DNA from: Symbiodinium natans
Taxonomy: Eukaryota; Sar; Dinophyceae; Suessiales; Symbiodiniaceae
Direction: 5' to 3'
NCBI GenBank assembly: GCA_905221605.1
Contig: CAJNDS010000491.1
Span: forward strand, 372,001-436,000
DNA: 64,000 nt
Shown here: piece by piece, positions 34,561 through 45,249 of the stretch
Layout of the letters: the number at the start of each line of letters is the position of its first letter
Position numbering within the stretch: the stretch's first letter is position 1
Program-made: the position numbers and the translations under genes
The notes under the pieces: model-generated
Seen by the model: the letters and a program-made list of their open reading frames with translations, nothing else
The model's database searches: none
Told to the model about the DNA's origin: nothing

Positions 34561-37470
34561 TTAGAACTTATACATTCTGCAGTGCCAAGACGCGATTGAT
34601 TGAGACGTTGCAACTTTCTGGAGTACTCTGGCTGCGTGTTCACAGCGAGCTTCTGCCAGCGATACGTGGATCTCCAGAGCATAACGCAGGGCCACACGTC
34701 TCCACTCTTCTAAGGAAGAAAATGAAGTCGGGTGAGGACAATGCAAGAGAGTATCGCCGAGATCTGGCCTCAAGCGGCGAGCCTGATCGTAAATGAAATG
34801 GTATAACACGACGTCTTGGCCTTGGTGCAGCAAGTCCAATATGATTCTCGCTCTGTGGAGAACTTGTTCCCACTGTCGCTTGGCCATACTGGTTTTCTCA
34901 TCCGGATCAGGCAGCAAGTACAGTGCCTCAGGCATGTTGTTCCAAACATCCGCGTGCTTGCGCAGGATCTTGTTTATGACGCCATGGAACTTGCAATCAG
35001 ATTGGAGATGCCATTGCATTCTTTTATAGTATGTGGCTGCGTGCACGTAGGGAAACTTGTCAGCCTCAAGCTTCGCCGCAGCAGAAACTGTAACTGACAA
35101 GTAGTCGCTACTGCCCCCGAGAGCATCCTGAAGTTGAGCAGGACAGAAAGGGCATAAGCGGTCTGGGTGATGTAGCACATGCCTGTGGCACATCCATGTC
35201 GAACACGTCGGGCAGACTCTCCAACGTGTTGCAGTGATGCATCTCGTCTGCGCGCAGATGCTGCACTTCACTGTCGCAGTGTGAGATAAAGGAGATGGCT
35301 TAGACCTGAAGCTTGGCTGGAAATCGTCTGCGTGTGTTCGCCTGTACAGCCACACGAACACTTCTGCTAAGGGAGGCGCCATCTCCATGCCGTTGGCGTT
35401 TGTGGTAATTCTAGTCACCCCGACGTTATCGAGTGAGACTTCAAAGCAATGGCTGCTCCACTCGAGCGCGAAGTTGTGGACGGTGTCTGCTCGAATCTGA
35501 TGCCGTTCTCTGCCGTAATGAGGACGAGGCATTTCGCCGTTCAAGCCATAGGACCAAGTTGCGTTGCTTCTGAATAGATTGTCTATACGACAATATGATC
35601 TCTTGATTCCCCGCCATTCCTTAACGCCCATGTAAAGGCCACAAGTAGATGCAGGGAGGATGAGGTCGAACGTTGCTCTTCCCATCATCGGACCTATGGA
35701 GTGGAAACCGAGAATGTCCGTTCCGACGTTGCCAGGCAAGCGCATACGCTGCACTGGCATACTAACATAGATGTTTTGCGGCATAGTTGGGAATAAACAA
35801 AGTTGCCTGCATCTCACACTTGCCGCGCTTGCGATGTTGCAAATAGGTAGGATCGAGTTGATTACAGAGCGATCATGGAACTCGTCCCCCTCTAAGTACA
35901 AGACTCTGTTCTGCCAACGACTAGAGTCTCGCACGGCCTCCTTCAGTGCTCGGCAGGTGGAAGCCAGTGTCCTGAGATGAGCTGGCGAAAAATGAAACAG
36001 GGTTAGATCTCTGACAACATCCAGAGGAAGACTGCCTCCGATGCCGTCGAAGTCGTCTGCGTCCCAGCGCTTGTTACCCTGCGCATTTGCTGCCAGCACA
36101 GCAGCTGTACTCGCATCATCTTGCTCATGAACTTGCTTTTGTTGGGCTTGCAGGCAGCACGCCACTCTCATGAGATCCGCGGCAAGGCAGCTATCGTCAG
36201 AGCCGTTTTCGATGCACTGATAGCATTCGTCACGGCAATGAACACGTTCGAATGCCAGTTGCGTGCACAGCCCTGCGTTGGCAGCCTCTGACGTCGCGAG
36301 AAATTTGCGGAGCGCGGGTTCTGCAGCGAAGACGCTGTCTTTCTCATGATGCTTCACAGAGTACTCTGTTGCGACGCACTCTGTGCTGCCACCCATAGCA
36401 TCCTCATCATCTGCACATGGGTCACCTGACATGCTTTGTTTTCTGCTGAAGCCGGACACAATTGCTGCTTCCTGCCAGATGGGCTTCCCGACAGTAGAGC
36501 CTGGCAGTAGTTCGAAATTCACGAAGTCATTACCGAAAGCATGTAGCGTGCCCAGGTACAGACTGATAAGTGCAGGATGGATGCACATTGGAATCTGAAT
36601 TTCATACTGTGTTTTTGCAGGCCCGCGTGGTCGGATTAGATGCGACACATCACTGCATGTATCGGCACAATGCTGCCCCAGCGTTCCTTGTCTCGCGCAG
36701 CCGATGTACTTCTTGTAATCAAAATCCGAAACTCTGCGGCCGCAAGCATAACAAAGTTGTCGCCGTCTGCACATGGCAGCTTTCAGAATTGTATGCTCGC
36801 TCTGAAACCAGCGGACGAACATGTCTTCCGTTTCTGGCCAGGCGAACGCAGATCCTGCCAATGGCGGAAGTGCTATTTGCGTTGAGCGGCGTTCACTTGT
36901 CAGTCGTACATGACAGCCAACTGGCAGCCAGGATATATCATCGCTTTCTTGAAGGCAACATTCACCAACTTCAAGGCGGTATCTGTTTCCGCGCGTTTTC
37001 AGAAATCCGAAAGCAATGTCGAGATACGACCAAATGCCGTCCCAACTGGGATAAGGTAAGAAAGGAATGATTACTGCTTGCTCGATTCCGGCGTCGCCTA
37101 ACTCAAATAAACAGAATGAGATGCGTGTAGTTCCCAGTGGGTAGAAAGGCACTGCCATGAACATGAGGGTACGCACTTCTTTGTCGAATAGGATTGCAGG
37201 CAAAGCTCGACAGCCAGGTCTGTTGATGTTGTATGCCCGCGCGACTACGTCAAAGGGAACCTCGCCAGGCGAAATCCCAATAAGTGTACTTCGTCGTTGT
37301 CCGAAGAAAAAAATTCTGCATCGTCGATTTGTGGAGGAGGTCTCGTGTATCGCCGGCACGCAATCCTGCGAAAACTCTGAAGCGCCTCCTTTGCCATCTT
37401 GCTCCTGACGCCGATTCCATCGCCTGCAAACGACGAAGAAGGTGCATACGTATTGGCAGCTGCGTGCCAC
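34561..37470 (-). CDS. F-box / SPRY-like / RING-like fusion protein in the element
   Basis: The minus-strand frame has 969 codons without a stop and begins at GTG, so an upstream exon or another start is likely. Residues 365-472 (HHEKDSVFAAEPALRKFLAT...AFERVHCRDECYQ) are clearly paralogous to residues 832-938 of the composite protein (DHEKDGIFAADPSLNKFLAT...AFERMHGRDACYQ). Residues 480-525 look like an F-box (LPLDVVRDLTLF...LRTLASTCRALKEAV...W). Residues 595-710 resemble a SPRY/B30.2 fold (WSYGLNGEM, FALEWSSHCFEVSLDNVGV). Residues 736-776 form a Cys/His zinc site (CSIC...CPTC...CHRHVLHH...CPFC), RING-like. A basic and helical C-terminus follows. F-box-SPRY proteins act as substrate receptors of SCF ubiquitin ligases, so a role in targeting host proteins is possible but inferred. 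Around 37245-37320 another minus-strand frame is also open and protein-like, so the extreme N-terminus is uncertain and a frameshift there cannot be excluded. Confidence 0.6.
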   Translation of the reverse strand: MARSCQYVCTFFVVCRRWNRRQEQDGKGGASEFSQDCVPAIHETSSTNRRCRIFFFGQRRSTLIGISPGEVPFDVVARAYNINRPGCRALPAILFDKEVRTLMFMAVPFYPLGTTRISFCLFELGDAGIEQAVIIPFLPYPSWDGIWSYLDIAFGFLKTRGNRYRLEVGECCLQESDDISWLPVGCHVRLTSERRSTQIALPPLAGSAFAWPETEDMFVRWFQSEHTILKAAMCRRRQLCYACGRRVSDFDYKKYIGCARQGTLGQHCADTCSDVSHLIRPRGPAKTQYEIQIPMCIHPALISLYLGTLHAFGNDFVNFELLPGSTVGKPIWQEAAIVSGFSRKQSMSGDPCADDEDAMGGSTECVATEYSVKHHEKDSVFAAEPALRKFLATSEAANAGLCTQLAFERVHCRDECYQCIENGSDDSCLAADLMRVACCLQAQQKQVHEQDDASTAAVLAANAQGNKRWDADDFDGIGGSLPLDVVRDLTLFHFSPAHLRTLASTCRALKEAVRDSSRWQNRVLYLEGDEFHDRSVINSILPICNIASAASVRCRQLCLFPTMPQNIYVSMPVQRMRLPGNVGTDILGFHSIGPMMGRATFDLILPASTCGLYMGVKEWRGIKRSYCRIDNLFRSNATWSYGLNGEMPRPHYGRERHQIRADTVHNFALEWSSHCFEVSLDNVGVTRITTNANGMEMAPPLAEVFVWLYRRTHADDFQPSFRSKPSPLSHTATVKCSICAQTRCITATRWRVCPTCSTWMCHRHVLHHPDRLCPFCPAQLQDALGGSSDYLSVTVSAAAKLEADKFPYVHAATYYKRMQWHLQSDCKFHGVINKILRKHADVWNNMPEALYLLPDPDEKTSMAKRQWEQVLHRARIILDLLHQGQDVVLYHFIYDQARRLRPDLGDTLLHCPHPTSFSSLEEWRRVALRYALEIHVSLAEARCEHAARVLQKVATSQSIASWHCRMYKF

Positions 37471-37972
37471 TTGTTCACCAATGTTGTACTATTCTGTTTA
37501 TGATGTCATTAGTTGCAAACGTGTGAGGCATTGAGTTTGATATTTCTGCTGAGATTCGGTGCTTTGGTTATAGGCTGGAAGTCGGCCGCGGCATCACTTC
37601 TCTCGCACCTGCAGGATTCGACATGCGCTTGCTTTCTCAGATGATGCCGCGCAATACACAAACAAGCATCTTTGTGTAGTAATTGTCCCGCGTGACCTTG
37701 CATCAGAAGATGTTGACGACGTTGCTACATAGCTGCTGGACGTCCTCGCAAGCGCAGATTCTGAAATGCATATTCGCAATGCTGGTGTTGTTAATAAAGT
37801 TTTGCTACTGAATTTCTCAGCTGCGCAAAATTGCAGGCAGTCCGCGGCGAAGCCTGCAAAGATGTGAGCGGTGTTGCCTTGCGTCGAGACCACCTCACAA
37901 AATTTAAGACATTGATTGTTTGATGAATGAATTGAACCACTGTGCGCAATGTCAAGTGCGTGTTGGGTTTTA

Positions 37973-38662
37973 CTACCGCAAAGTGCGCCTTCTGGACGAC
38001 ATCGTAGTCAAAATATCGTCGAACTCCCGCAGCATCGCCCGTGAATCTTTGATCGTATCCGACCAAAACGCTGTTTTCAGTGAAGGGCAGTACAGCATTG
38101 CGCCGGGAAAGCCGCGTGGAAACCCCAATTGTCTGATGAGGGGATGTTGAGGATGTAGCTGCCACGCTTCATATCGATCACGAAAATCCCCAACGTTGCA
38201 ATCGCTGATTGAGTTCAGCGTTGGTCGAGGCGTGCATTGGCTTCTACGAAAAACAGCCCATTCATCTTTTAATCTCCACTCCAAATGTGAACCAGGGTGG
38301 AAAGGCTCGAAGTTGCTTGGAATTTTGTACGAAGAAGGCTGCGCCTGAAGCGTGGTTCCAAGCAGATTTACAAGTGCAGATGGGCTGCTCATTCCGATAG
38401 CTGCAGACACTCGTAGGATACTATTTCCTGCCTTGGGCTCCAAATCTATGGATGCTGTAGATGTTTGGCTAGAAGCCGAAGTTGCCTGCACACACGCAAG
38501 CATATTCATGCAAATTACAGACACTTGAAGTAACTTTGCCCGTATGCAAGCATTTGCAATATGCTCATGCACGCAGCCTTTGCACGGGATGTTCTTGACG
38601 AACGAGACGTTGAAGACGCAGCCGAGTCTGCCTTTTTGACTTATAAAAATAGGAACAGGCAC
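37973..38662 (-). CDS. Hypothetical minus-strand element protein fragment
   Basis: Frame of 229 codons. The best protein-like part is 38010-38400 (SNFEPFHPGSHLEWRLKDEW, QHPLIRQLGFPRGFPGAML, TAFWSDTIKDSRAMLREFDD). The N-terminal part contains VKNIPCKGCVHEHIA, which has a diverged twin about 190 bp upstream on the minus strand (VEIVKNIQCKCC). An overlapping frame at 37791-38165 is also open (RRYFDYDVVQKAHFAVVKPN), suggesting a frameshift or splice. I do not recognise the family. It lies upstream of the F-box frame in the same orientation and is probably part of the same element. Confidence 0.4.
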   Translation of the reverse strand: MPVPIFISQKGRLGCVFNVSFVKNIPCKGCVHEHIANACIRAKLLQVSVICMNMLACVQATSASSQTSTASIDLEPKAGNSILRVSAAIGMSSPSALVNLLGTTLQAQPSSYKIPSNFEPFHPGSHLEWRLKDEWAVFRRSQCTPRPTLNSISDCNVGDFRDRYEAWQLHPQHPLIRQLGFPRGFPGAMLYCPSLKTAFWSDTIKDSRAMLREFDDILTTMSSRRRTLR

Positions 38663-38840
38663 GCTTTTTACACGAGCAAGCTGAGTTTTGAGAAAATATA
38701 ATCAATTGATGTTCTTTTGCTGCATGAAAGCACTTGCAACACGCTTAAGCATGCAGCATTTGCACTGGATGTTCTTGACGATCTCGACGTTGATACAGTT
38801 GAGTTTGCCTGTTGACTTATTTAAAACAGAAGCACGCATG
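38527..38840. repeat. Diverged direct duplication inside the element
   Basis: Two blocks of about 120 bp (near 38530-38650 and 38718-38837) share GCAGC(C/A)TTTGCAC, GGATGTTCTTGACGA, GTTGA and GAGT(C/T)TGCCT segments. On the minus strand both encode a NV-x2-VKNI-x-CK-x-C peptide, so the duplication covers a small cysteine-containing module. Confidence 0.6.
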
Positions 38841-38931
38841 CCTCGCATCCGTGAACTTGTCACACGCGAAGCGCTGCGCTGTACTCAACACAAAAGCAGA
38901 ATCATAGGCCTTCATCGTCGAGCTGCTAGAC

Positions 38932-39246
38932 AAGGTCGGGGTCTGTCAATAATTTCGCATGTGACGAAACTGATGATCTACTGACGAAGACATGCAACGC
39001 GCAAGGCCTGACTGTCTTGTCTTGCACTGCAGAAAGCCTGACATATTTGTTTTGCATGTGACATAACAATGACTTGAAGATACTGCGCTTGCTAAATGTC
39101 GCCTCCAGCATGCCCGGAATGTCCAAGATCACATCTTGCAGTGTCTTTGTTCTTGGACTTGGCACGTCTCCGCCGTGTACCACCAAGTCTTTGCGCAAAG
39201 CTCTTTTCATCCAAGGCCTACGAAGATTGTCGTGAGCAAACGCCAC
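38932..39246 (-). CDS. Hypothetical minus-strand element fragment
   Basis: Frame of about 105 codons beginning at GTG. It is protein-like over 39065-39240 (FAHDNLRRPWMKRALRKDL, KTLQDVILDIPGMLEATF). No recognisable domain. It is possibly an exon of the same minus-strand gene set. Confidence 0.35.
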
Positions 39247-39495
39247 ATGAGTTTATGGGTACGTGCGCCAATATGTATTGGTTTCTTAGGTTCTGACTCG
39301 AGGCCAGAGCCCTGAGAATCCTCAGAGATGTCTAGGATGTCCACAGAAGATCCCGCCTGACGTAGCAGAGCGCTTTAAAAATACGAGCTACACGACTGAA
39401 CAGCGCCTGCAAGCGGTAGATTTTGTACGCTTGCTTGGGATTCAAGTAGACGACTCTCGTAAATGGACATCTCCACCAGGTAGCCTGACGTAATC

Positions 39496-39900
39496 TCAGC
39501 ATGCAATTTTATCGATTAGAGATAATTCGCAAAGTGCCTCCGTGTTCGAGAGACACGCTCGTTCCCATAAATGTCGCTGCTTGGTGAAATTAATTTCGCA
39601 GCCATTCTCGTCAACGCGAACAGCTACGAAGTGATTGTCAGCCAAAACGATGTATTCGCCGAAAGATGATAGGCTTTTGGTAGGCACCGGTGTCAGGCGC
39701 TTCCTTAGTTTGCTGGCTCGTGCAGTTATAGGGATTGAATACATTGCAATACAAGTTCTGCTGAGTGTCTCGAATGGAAGCAGCATTTCGTTGCCGTTTC
39801 TGAGTGCCCAGAAAGGTCCGTCGCAGCTGTAAGGGACCTTTACGCCGTGTGATCGGATGGCGTCGATCAGGCAAACTTCAGCGAACTTCTTCTGACCTGC
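39496..39900 (-). CDS. Hypothetical element module, copy 1 (GVKVPYSCDGPFW)
   Basis: The frame is open from an AG acceptor near 39900 through ATG 39786 to a stop at 39496. Key segments are VCLIDAIRSHGVKVPYSCDG, PFWALRNGNEMLLPFET and FGEYIVLADNHFVAVRVDEN. The last has a His followed by Asp/Glu-Asn, reminiscent of a cysteine-peptidase second half, with a Cys in YSCDGPFW. This is speculative. A second copy of the first segment occurs at 40190-40325. Confidence 0.4.
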   Translation of the reverse strand, partial: AGQKKFAEVCLIDAIRSHGVKVPYSCDGPFWALRNGNEMLLPFETLSRTCIAMYSIPITARASKLRKRLTPVPTKSLSSFGEYIVLADNHFVAVRVDENGCEINFTKQRHLWERACLSNTEALCELSLIDKIAC

Positions 39901-40189
39901 GCATGACGCACTGCTTGCTTGATGAACTGACTATAGGCATTTGTCACTATTCAAAAGTTACGAGTCCAAAACCCTTAACCTACGTGACTCTTTCGGTTGG
40001 CGGTTCGGGCTGTGGGCACGCAGAAGTGCCAACTCAACTTCCAAGGTTGCGCCGATCCAGATGCACACCGTTAAGGCGCTATGTGTTTTCCGAATTATTG
40101 CGCTTTACTTACTCTGCATTGTTATATGCTTTATGCATCACAGTGTTAAAACTCTGAATTGTTTTATTTACTGCTCGCAGTGACCTGGT

Positions 40190-40325
40190 TGTTTTGCCCA
40201 GAAGTGTGTGCAGAACGAAATCAGAGACGTGTCGTTGTCGGTTGCACTCCAGAATGGGCCGTCGCGACTGTACGTCACCTTGAAGCCGGTGCATTGCACA
40301 ATGTCGAGCAAGTCACGATGACCTC
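40190..40325 (-). pseudogene. Hypothetical element module, copy 2 (GFKVTYSRDGPFW)
   Basis: The minus-strand peptide LDIVQCTGFKVTYSRDGPFW, then SATDNDTSLISF, aligns with copy 1 (IDAIRSHGVKVPYSCDGPFW, ALRNGNEMLLPF). The Cys of copy 1 is Arg here. No long frame extends from it, so it is an isolated duplicated exon or a decayed copy. Confidence 0.45.
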
Positions 40326-41235
40326 ATGATATAATATATTGATCTAGACACACGTGTGCGCTTTCAGTGACATGTTGTCTTGCTACAGTCTCGACAGAAG
40401 AACACGCACTCGCACTTTGGGCTGCTATATTATTTCTTTGAGCATTGAATATATCCAAGATGCTGGTGGAGCTCGAGGGCTTGTGTGTGCTTCGCTCGCG
40501 GCAAATTGATCGAAAGTTTCGACCTCAGAGAAACATGAACGCAAACTATTCGGACTTAACTGCGCTAAAACTTATAAGATCTTATAAGTACACGTGCGCC
40601 TCTCCGACCAAAGCCTCTGTACCAAGCAGGTCTGGTGATCGACTTCCAGGAAATTGAATCCTTCTGTAACAACAATTCGCTCGAACATAAGGCAGTCGTC
40701 ACTCAGTTACGTCCTGCGTAGTCGCGCGGCGATGTGTACTGCAAAGTCGATGAAATATGTTCTTCGCGATCACATCGCCGACGTTGTCAATGCACTTCTT
40801 CACGCAGAAGCCAGTGGCGATCCCTTGTGAAACACATGCAGAATACGCAACATATTCTGGAGTTGATTCATTAAGTCCAGAGACAGGTGGGCTCGGTCGA
40901 CTTCAGGAGCGACATGTCGGCCTGGATGAATGGCATGTCGCTGAACCTGTTCGGCAAACTCACGAGCGACGCAACACTTTGCACGTTCACGTGCGTGCTC
41001 TTTCAATCTAAAAGTATGGCGCACGCGAGCGACGCTGTCAACCTGCTCAGTCATGCAGGCAGCATTGTAGCAATGTGAATTTGCTTTTCTAATTGCAGCA
41101 CAACTCAGCGCGGCGCTCAACTTGGAGGAGCTTGTCAATATGCGTAGATGTTGCCAAAGCGTCCGACAAGGCTTCAATGGGCATCTTCCTGGTTTATGAG
41201 GCGTAGTTCTTTGGGAAGAAATGCATGCTAAACAT
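40326..41235. other. No supported gene
   Basis: Within the island. Short open frames on both strands overlap and lack recognisable domains. Confidence 0.3.
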
Positions 41236-41675
41236 ATCGATGATATAAATACATATTGAGTTCCACACTCATTCTTCGCAACCGTCGGGGAGTCGATGGC
41301 TTGCCTCGTTCTGGTCCCCGTTTATTACTTTTCAAGCAATTCATCAGAACCCTGCTCACTTAATCACATTCTCATCAAGCGACGCAAGCGCGCTGGTCAC
41401 GTGCTGGGTCCTGCCAGGATGCGTATGCCACAACACGCCGGAACGATAAGCGCATGCCAAATAATTAGTTGCTAAACATAAATAATGAGTTCCACGCTCA
41501 TTCTTCGGTACCATCAGGGACTCGCTGGGTTGCCTGGTTCTGACAACGGACGATTACGTTCTAAGTGATTATTTAAAATTCTGCGCACTTAATCATATTC
41601 TCATCAAGCGACGCAGGCGTGTTGGTCATGTGCTGGGTCCTGGCAAGATGCGTGTGCAACAACACGTCTAGACGA
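41236..41675. repeat. Tandem duplication, about 227-bp unit
   Basis: GAGTTCCACACTCATTCTTC at about 41260 recurs as GAGTTCCACGCTCATTCTTC at about 41487. In both copies TCTCATCAAGCGACGCA and GTGCTGGGTCCTG follow at matching spacing. The copies are about 80% similar by eye. Confidence 0.75.
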
Positions 41676-42247
41676 TAAGAGGTTGTTTAAGTCCTTCTCC
41701 AGCGACCGTCAGAGTCCAGATGCCCTACATGAGAAAAGATCGCACACAGATGCTGCTGTACTTAAAAAACTGAGACGCAGGCACTTCGAGAGGTTCTTCT
41801 TGCGTGAAGCTGGCGGAACATTCGTTGTAGGCCTAAGCAATTCTCGCATGTTAATTTATGAGCGATTCACGCGCAACAAGAACCTGGGTCTGGCGCTCTA
41901 GGCACTGAGACGACTCAGCTGCCTGAAGCCTCAATAGTAAGATGTGTGATGTTGTTACGTGAATCCAACGATGTCGTTGCTTAGTTAAGCGTCAGACTTC
42001 TTCAAAAACTCTGCAGGCGTCATGACGGTGGAAGACCTCCTGACAGCACATGTTTCTTAAGGAGTAACATTTCTAAGCAAACGTGCTGAGTTCCATGCAA
42101 GTCGGTCCGCCATCGAGGAATCCGCACTGCAGGACGGCCTTCTTGTCAGTTATGCGTACCCTGATGCTGATCGTAGCGGCTTTTGCCAGGGAACTCTTCG
42201 AAGATGTGACTTCGGCCGTGAGATCGGCCTTGGCCCTTAGATGAGTT

Positions 42248-42347
42248 NNNNNNNNNNNNNNNNNNNNNNNNNNNNNNNNNNNNNNNNNNNNNNNNNNNNN
42301 NNNNNNNNNNNNNNNNNNNNNNNNNNNNNNNNNNNNNNNNNNNNNNN
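42248..42347. other. Assembly gap (100 N)
   Basis: Exactly 100 undetermined bases, a conventional size for a gap of unknown length. The right end of the mobile island therefore cannot be defined here. Confidence 0.99.
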
Positions 42348-44720
42348 TAAATAATTTAAATAATTTTTGCTTATTTAAATTATTTTAATTATTTAAATTA
42401 TTTAATAGGGGTCAATTAAATAATTTAAATAATTTAAATAAATTAAATAAATTAAATAAATTTAATTCAGGAAACTTTCCAGACCAGCCAGAAAAAAATC
42501 AATTAAATAATTTAAATCCCGCAGTTTAATTAAATTATTTAATTGAGCTGTCGAATTTAAATTATTTAATTGTTTTGCTGGTTGGCCTGGAAAGTTACCG
42601 GAATTAAATTTATTTAAATTATTTAAATTATTTAAATTATTTAAATTATTTAATAGGGGTGAATTAAATAAATTAAATAATTTAAATAATTTTGCTTATT
42701 TAAATTATTTAAATTATTTAAATTATTTAATGGGAGGCAATTAAATAAATTAAATAATTTAAATAATTTTGCTTATTTAAATTATTTTAATTATTTAAAT
42801 TATTTAATAGGGAGTCAATTAAATAATTTAAATAATTTAAATAATTTTTGCTTATTTAAATTATTTTAATTATTTAAATTATTTAATAGGGGTCAATTAA
42901 ATAATTTAAATAATTTAAATAAATTAAATAAATTAAATATATTTAATTCAGGAAACTTTCCAGACCAGCCAGAAAAAAAACAATTAAATAATTTAAATCC
43001 CACAGTTTAATTAAATTATTTAATTGAGCTGACGGATTTAAATTATTTAATTGTTTTGCTGGTTGGCCTGGAAAGTTACCGGAATTAAATTTATTTAATT
43101 TATTTAAATTATTTAAATTATGTAAATTATTTAATAGGGGTCAATTAAATATATTACATAATTTAAACAATTTTGCTTATTTAAATTATTTAAATTATTT
43201 AAATTATTTAATAGGGTCAATTAAATAAATTAAATAATTTAAATAATCTTGCTTATTTAAATTATTTTAATTATTTAAATTATTTAATGGGAGGCAATTA
43301 AATAATTTAAATAATTTAAATAATTTTTGCTTATTGAAATTATTTTAATTATTTAAATTATTTAATAGGGGTCAATTAAATAATTTAAATAATTTAAATA
43401 AATTAAATAATTTAAATAAATTTAATTCAGGAAACTTTCCAGACCAGCCAGAAAAAAATATCAATTAAATAATTTAAATCCCGCAGTTTAATTAAATCAT
43501 TTAATTGAGCTGTCGGATTTAAATTATTTAATTGCTTTGCTGGTTGGCCTGGAAAGTTCCCGGAATTAAATGTATTTAAATTATTTAAATTATTTAAATT
43601 ATTTAAATTATTTAAATTATTTAATAGGGGTCAATTAAATAAATTAAATAATTTAAATAATTTTGCTTATTTAAATTATTTAAATTATTTAATGGGAGGC
43701 AATTAAATAAATTAAATAATTTAAATAATTTTGCTTATTTAAATTATTTTAATTATTTAAATTATTTAATGGGAGTCAATTAAATAATTTAAATAATTTG
43801 AATAATTTTTGCTTATTTAAATTATTTTAATTATTTAAATTATTTAATAGGGGTCAATTAAATAATTTAAATAATTTAAATAAATTAAATAATTTAAATA
43901 AATTTAATTCAGGAAACTTTCCAGACCAGCCAGAAAAAAAGTCAATTAAATAATTTAAATCCCGCAGTTTAATTAAATTATTTAATTGAGCTGTCGGATT
44001 TAAATTATTTAATTGTTTTGCTGGTTGGCCTGGAAAGTTACCGGAATTAAATTTATTTAAATTATTTAAATTATTTAAATTATTTAATAGGGGTCAATTA
44101 AATAAATTAAATAATTTAAATAATTTTGCTTCTTTAAATTATTTAAATTATTTAAATTATTTAATGGGAGGCAATTAAATAAATTAAATAATTTAAATAA
44201 TTTTGCTTATTTAAATTATTTTAATTATTTAAATTATTTAATGGGACTCAATTAAATAATTTAAATAATTTAAAAAATTTTGCTTATTTGAATTATTTTA
44301 ATTATTTAAATTATTTAATAGGGGTCAATTAAATAATTTAAATAATTTAAATAAATTAAATAATTTAAATAAATTTAATTCAGGAAACTTTCCAGACCAG
44401 CCAGAAATTATTTAAATTATTTAATTTCTTTAATAGGGGTCAATTAAATAAATTAACTAATTTAATTAATCTTGCTTATTTAAATTATTTAAATTATTTA
44501 ATCGGTGTCAATTAAATAAATTAAATAATTTAAATAATTTTGCTTATTTAAATTATTTTAATTATTTAAATTATTTAATGGGAGGCAATTAAATAAATTA
44601 AATAAATTAAATAATTTTGCTTATTTAAATTATTTAATTTTTTTAAATTATTTAATGGGAGTCAATTAAATAATTTAAATAATTTAAATAATTTAATTTA
44701 ATTTCACTTATTAAAACAAA
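42348..44720. repeat. AT-rich satellite, about 480-bp unit with internal dyad
   Basis: Almost entirely TTAAATAA-type sequence, with one GC-containing block per unit. The block TTCAGGAAACTTTCCAGACC starts at about 42466, 42947, 43426, 43908 and 44379, a period of 471-482 bp. About 100 bp after it, each of the first four units carries the inverted counterpart GCTGGTTGGCCTGGAAAGTT, so each unit can fold into a long stem. The fifth copy is truncated. No coding capacity. Confidence 0.9.
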
Positions 44721-45249
44721 GGAAGGAGCTAAATAGACCCGAAAGGTTGCTCTCTCATATATATATATATATAGCAGTAGTGATGTATTCCCTTTTTTCA
44801 AAGGCTATTGGGCTGAATCCTGAACCTTAGGCAGCCTCGGGAGTGTGCTCGGCCAAAGCCCCCGCCTTGCCCTTAAACGGCACCTTCCTGAGACGCCCGA
44901 AGGCCCCCTGGCTGGCCTCACAGGGCCCCTCTTTTCAGGGGCCCCCCTCTCCAAAATCCGATAAAAGTAAAATAAAGAAATGGTTCAATTCGAGGGCCGC
45001 GGGGCATGGCCTGCAAGGCGGTTTTGGCCTTGCCTGTCCTTGCAAGAGGGTTCAGGGTTCAGGGTTAAGGGTTTAGGAAACCCGCCGAATCCCTGTTCCC
45101 AAGACACTGCCAGGCCCTCAATCCCAAGCCCGCCCTTCAGGTTGCACCCCTCAGGCCCCTCACGCCCTGCTGTACCCTCCAACTCCCAGTTCTCGGACTA
45201 ACGAGGAGCGTTCAAGAGAAATCTGGAAAGGTCCATCCCCGCCGGCCCT

